64,000 bases of DNA, from positions 26,995,690 through 27,059,689 of the forward strand of contig CM063289.1 in NCBI GenBank assembly GCA_032173965.1, read 5' to 3'. The position numbers were made by a program, and so were the translations under genes. Position 1 is the first letter of the stretch. Each line of letters starts with the position of its first letter. This stretch comes from Sitta carolinensis (lineage: Eukaryota > Chordata > Aves > Passeriformes > Sittidae). Under the pieces are notes generated by a model. The model was not told the DNA's origin and made no database searches. It saw only the letters and a program-made list of their open reading frames with translations. This document shows positions 61,564-64,000 of the stretch, in pieces.

Positions 61564-64000
61564 TTCACTGCAAGTGTTTACATAGCCGAGCTTGACTCTC
61601 AGGGATTTTCTCTATTTTCCTTTGGGAAACACAGGGGAAGTTCACGATCTATGCAGTTGGTATTGACATATGCACCACAAAACTTTTGTGAGTTGGCACT
61701 GTCAGATTTGTGAGTCCAGCATATTGGCCAGGGCTGCATTTGTAGCAAAGCCATATGCTGCTCTGCATGGAGAAGGCCTCAGCCTAAAGATGCCGAAGCA
61801 AAATGCAAGCCCATGCTGAGGAGGAATTTTAAATAAATAAATAAAGCAATAAATAGAGAGGCTCGAACGCAACCGTTCGGCAGAGGATGTTCCCACACAA
61901 GCAGAGGCTTTTCCTCTCTAAGATCAGTGATGAATTGACTATTAGCACGCAGGCATTTTATCTCCCAGGCACACAGAGCCTGAGAAGATGCTAACAGGCT
62001 GCTTGATTTAAGGGGCTCTTTTGAATGTGAGACGTAAATCTCAGCCCAAGAATGCACACAGTATTGAGCTGTGTCCAGAGACCACGGTGAGAGCCTGCAG
62101 CTCCCTCTTCTTAATGAACTGCCACAAAAACCTGGGATGGACGCAAGGCGAATGGCACTTCATTTTACTGAGCTTTTCATTGCAGGGGGAGAAGGGGGGA
62201 AAAGAGCCCTGAGAAGGAATCAGGCATTATGAACAACAACAGCACCAAAACCTCAAAGCACAAAGCAGCCCTTCTGTAGACGTTTGAATGGAGAGAGGGA
62301 GTAGAAAGGAATCGTGGGTTTAGTGAAAGAAATTGCTTGGAAATGCTTGTTTTTCAACTGTGTGTCAGTGGGGATTTACAGGCTGACACTCAGCTGATGT
62401 AAATCAGTGTTGCTCCTTCACTGAAGCTGATTTATGGCACCTGAAGATTTGTCCCCATATTCTCTTTTGTGGGCATGTTTGCCAAAGGCTAATTTTTTCA
62501 CCACTTTTTTTGGGGCTTGTAAATGAAACTACGGGCTGAAAACAACAAACCATGTTGTCTCAAACCCTGAGATGGATTGTTCTGTGAAAAATCCCTTTGC
62601 TGGGGGGCAAAGCTGTGGCCTTTTGGGCCAACCTTGCTGTTCCAGGTGAAGGAGCTGTTCACCCAGAGAGGAATTTGCTCCCAAGGTCTTGAATCTGATG
62701 TCTTCTGTGCTAGGAAATGCAGCAGCATGAAGGACCCATGGATCAGTGTGACTCAGACAGCCAAAGGAATGTGAAATGTAGGATCACAACAGGTGATTTA
62801 ATGAATGCTGTTTGTATTGGGCTGCCAGGCTATGTGGAAACATGAGACAGGGCTCTTACACCAAGGACCAGTTTGGCTCACAAGCAATTCTTACCTTTAA
62901 ACCTTCTTAGGACTCAGGAAAACACCTGCAAGTAAATGAGTATAAAGTTACCTCAGTCAGAAAATCTTTTTTGACCAGAGGGGAGAAATTAATGAACAGA
63001 AAGATCTGATGCCTTGGAGGCTGGAAAAAGATGGGGCCTGAAGGAAAACAACCTGCATTCTCAGCTTTTAGAGCTGTTTCTAGAAGGAAAAAAATCACAG
63101 AACCACTAAAAAAAAAAAATAAATCCAAGTGATTAAAGAAACTGCATGCAAAATCCCACCATGAAACATATAAATAAGAGCAGGAAAGCCATGTTTTACC
63201 TGCAGTTGTTCATTCTCATCACTCACCTCACAGCCCAAGGCACTGAGACACAAACCCAGGGCTTCCTTCAAACACCAAAGGCAGGTGGGAAGTGCCCCTC
63301 CCCTCCTCTTCCATCCCAGGGCTCAAACATCCACATGCTGAAACCCAGGAAGCTGAAGTCAGAAGAAAGGAAGAAGCTGCCTGTAAGGTCTATGGGGGAA
63401 AAAAGAAAAAAAAAAAAAAAAAAAAAAAAGGATTATGAGCAATTACACATTTACAATGGCAGTGGAAGAAGCTAATATATCTCATGCTGAAGTGGGCAGC
63501 AGGAGAGTTGTGCAAGATGAGATAAGCAGCAAAACTGTACGTTTCTTAGTTAAAGTAAAAGCTTAGAGGGTACAATAAAACACTGCAGTTCCACCCGGGT
63601 TTTAATGAATGGATTTTCCCCGCTTGCACACTGACATACATTTGATATAGTTATTTATCCTATATATTTCTGGCGGCATATTTCCCAGGAGACCTTGTTT
63701 ATCTCGCTCATAAGCACATGATGGATGTATGGAGCTTTGGATAAATGGTATCACAATCAGATATTTTTATGGATATAGGCAAACCGGGTTATTAACAAAG
63801 GAAGGGCAGAGAGGAACCAGCACGCAGAAGAAAATAGGAAATGATTGATGACAATACACCTGAGGTTGCAAGGTGTAGGCTCCAGATAACCAGCTAACAG
63901 AAGAGGAGATAAGGGCAGTGCTTGAGACAGAGCTGTTTTCTACCTCAGGGTCAATGTCACAGCTGCCCCAATGCCTGCATCCCTCTGAGCCTGGAGGGCA
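61564..64000. other. Sequence downstream of C8A, no gene recognised
   Basis: C8B is expected next on the minus strand, but no TSP1, EGF or MACPF exon could be read from either strand up to the window end. A poly-A tract of about 30 bp with little interruption sits near 63400-63429. The rest is non-repetitive AT-rich sequence. Confidence 0.6.

Noticed and set aside
61564..64000. Possible 3' exon of C8B
   Set aside because: C8B is expected here from gene order, but no exon with TSP1-type WxxW/Cys spacing or an EGF pattern could be read on the minus strand.

Overview
The window is vertebrate nuclear DNA, most likely from a bird. The evidence is interrupted genes with GT-AG introns, many truncated CR1-type LINE tails, and solo LTR-like insertions with 6-bp target duplications. 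CR1 copies ending in ATTCTAT-type sequence fit a bird, but the species cannot be fixed from the sequence. Three protein-coding genes were recognised by reading exon translations and checking that codon phase carries across each splice junction. Their order, PRKAA2 (+), FYB2 (-), C8A (+), matches the known PRKAA2-FYB2-C8A-C8B neighbourhood of human chromosome 1p32.

Layout. 1-3205: the last three coding exons of PRKAA2 (AMP-activated kinase alpha-2), with an apparent 1-bp frameshift in the last exon. 3206-11631: PRKAA2 3'UTR and intergenic sequence. 11632-34294: FYB2 (ADAP-like adaptor) on the minus strand. About 20 exons, many of them micro-exons of 29-45 bp, form one continuous frame from an ATG in a CpG-rich block to a C-terminal SH3-like domain. 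34400-41453: intergenic, with CR1 fragments. 41454-60983: C8A (complement C8 alpha) on the plus strand. All 11 expected exons are found: signal peptide, TSP1, LDLRa, MACPF, EGF-like and second TSP1. A 1-nt phase mismatch separates exons 10 and 11. 60984-61563: C8A 3'UTR, which holds a 15-copy minisatellite and ends in AATAAA. 61564-64000: no gene recognised; the next expected gene, C8B, was not found.

The genes have unrelated roles. PRKAA2 is the catalytic subunit of an energy-sensing kinase, FYB2 is a phosphotyrosine/SH3 adaptor of immune-receptor type signalling, and C8A is a secreted liver protein of the membrane attack complex. They are conserved neighbours, not a pathway. I see no new multi-gene system. 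The most interesting items are a duplicated intron start that supplies the 5' splice site of two FYB2 exons, a likely in-frame cassette exon between the two copies, a higher-order minisatellite in the C8A 3'UTR, a palindromic LTR-derived insertion, and the two apparent 1-bp coding disruptions.
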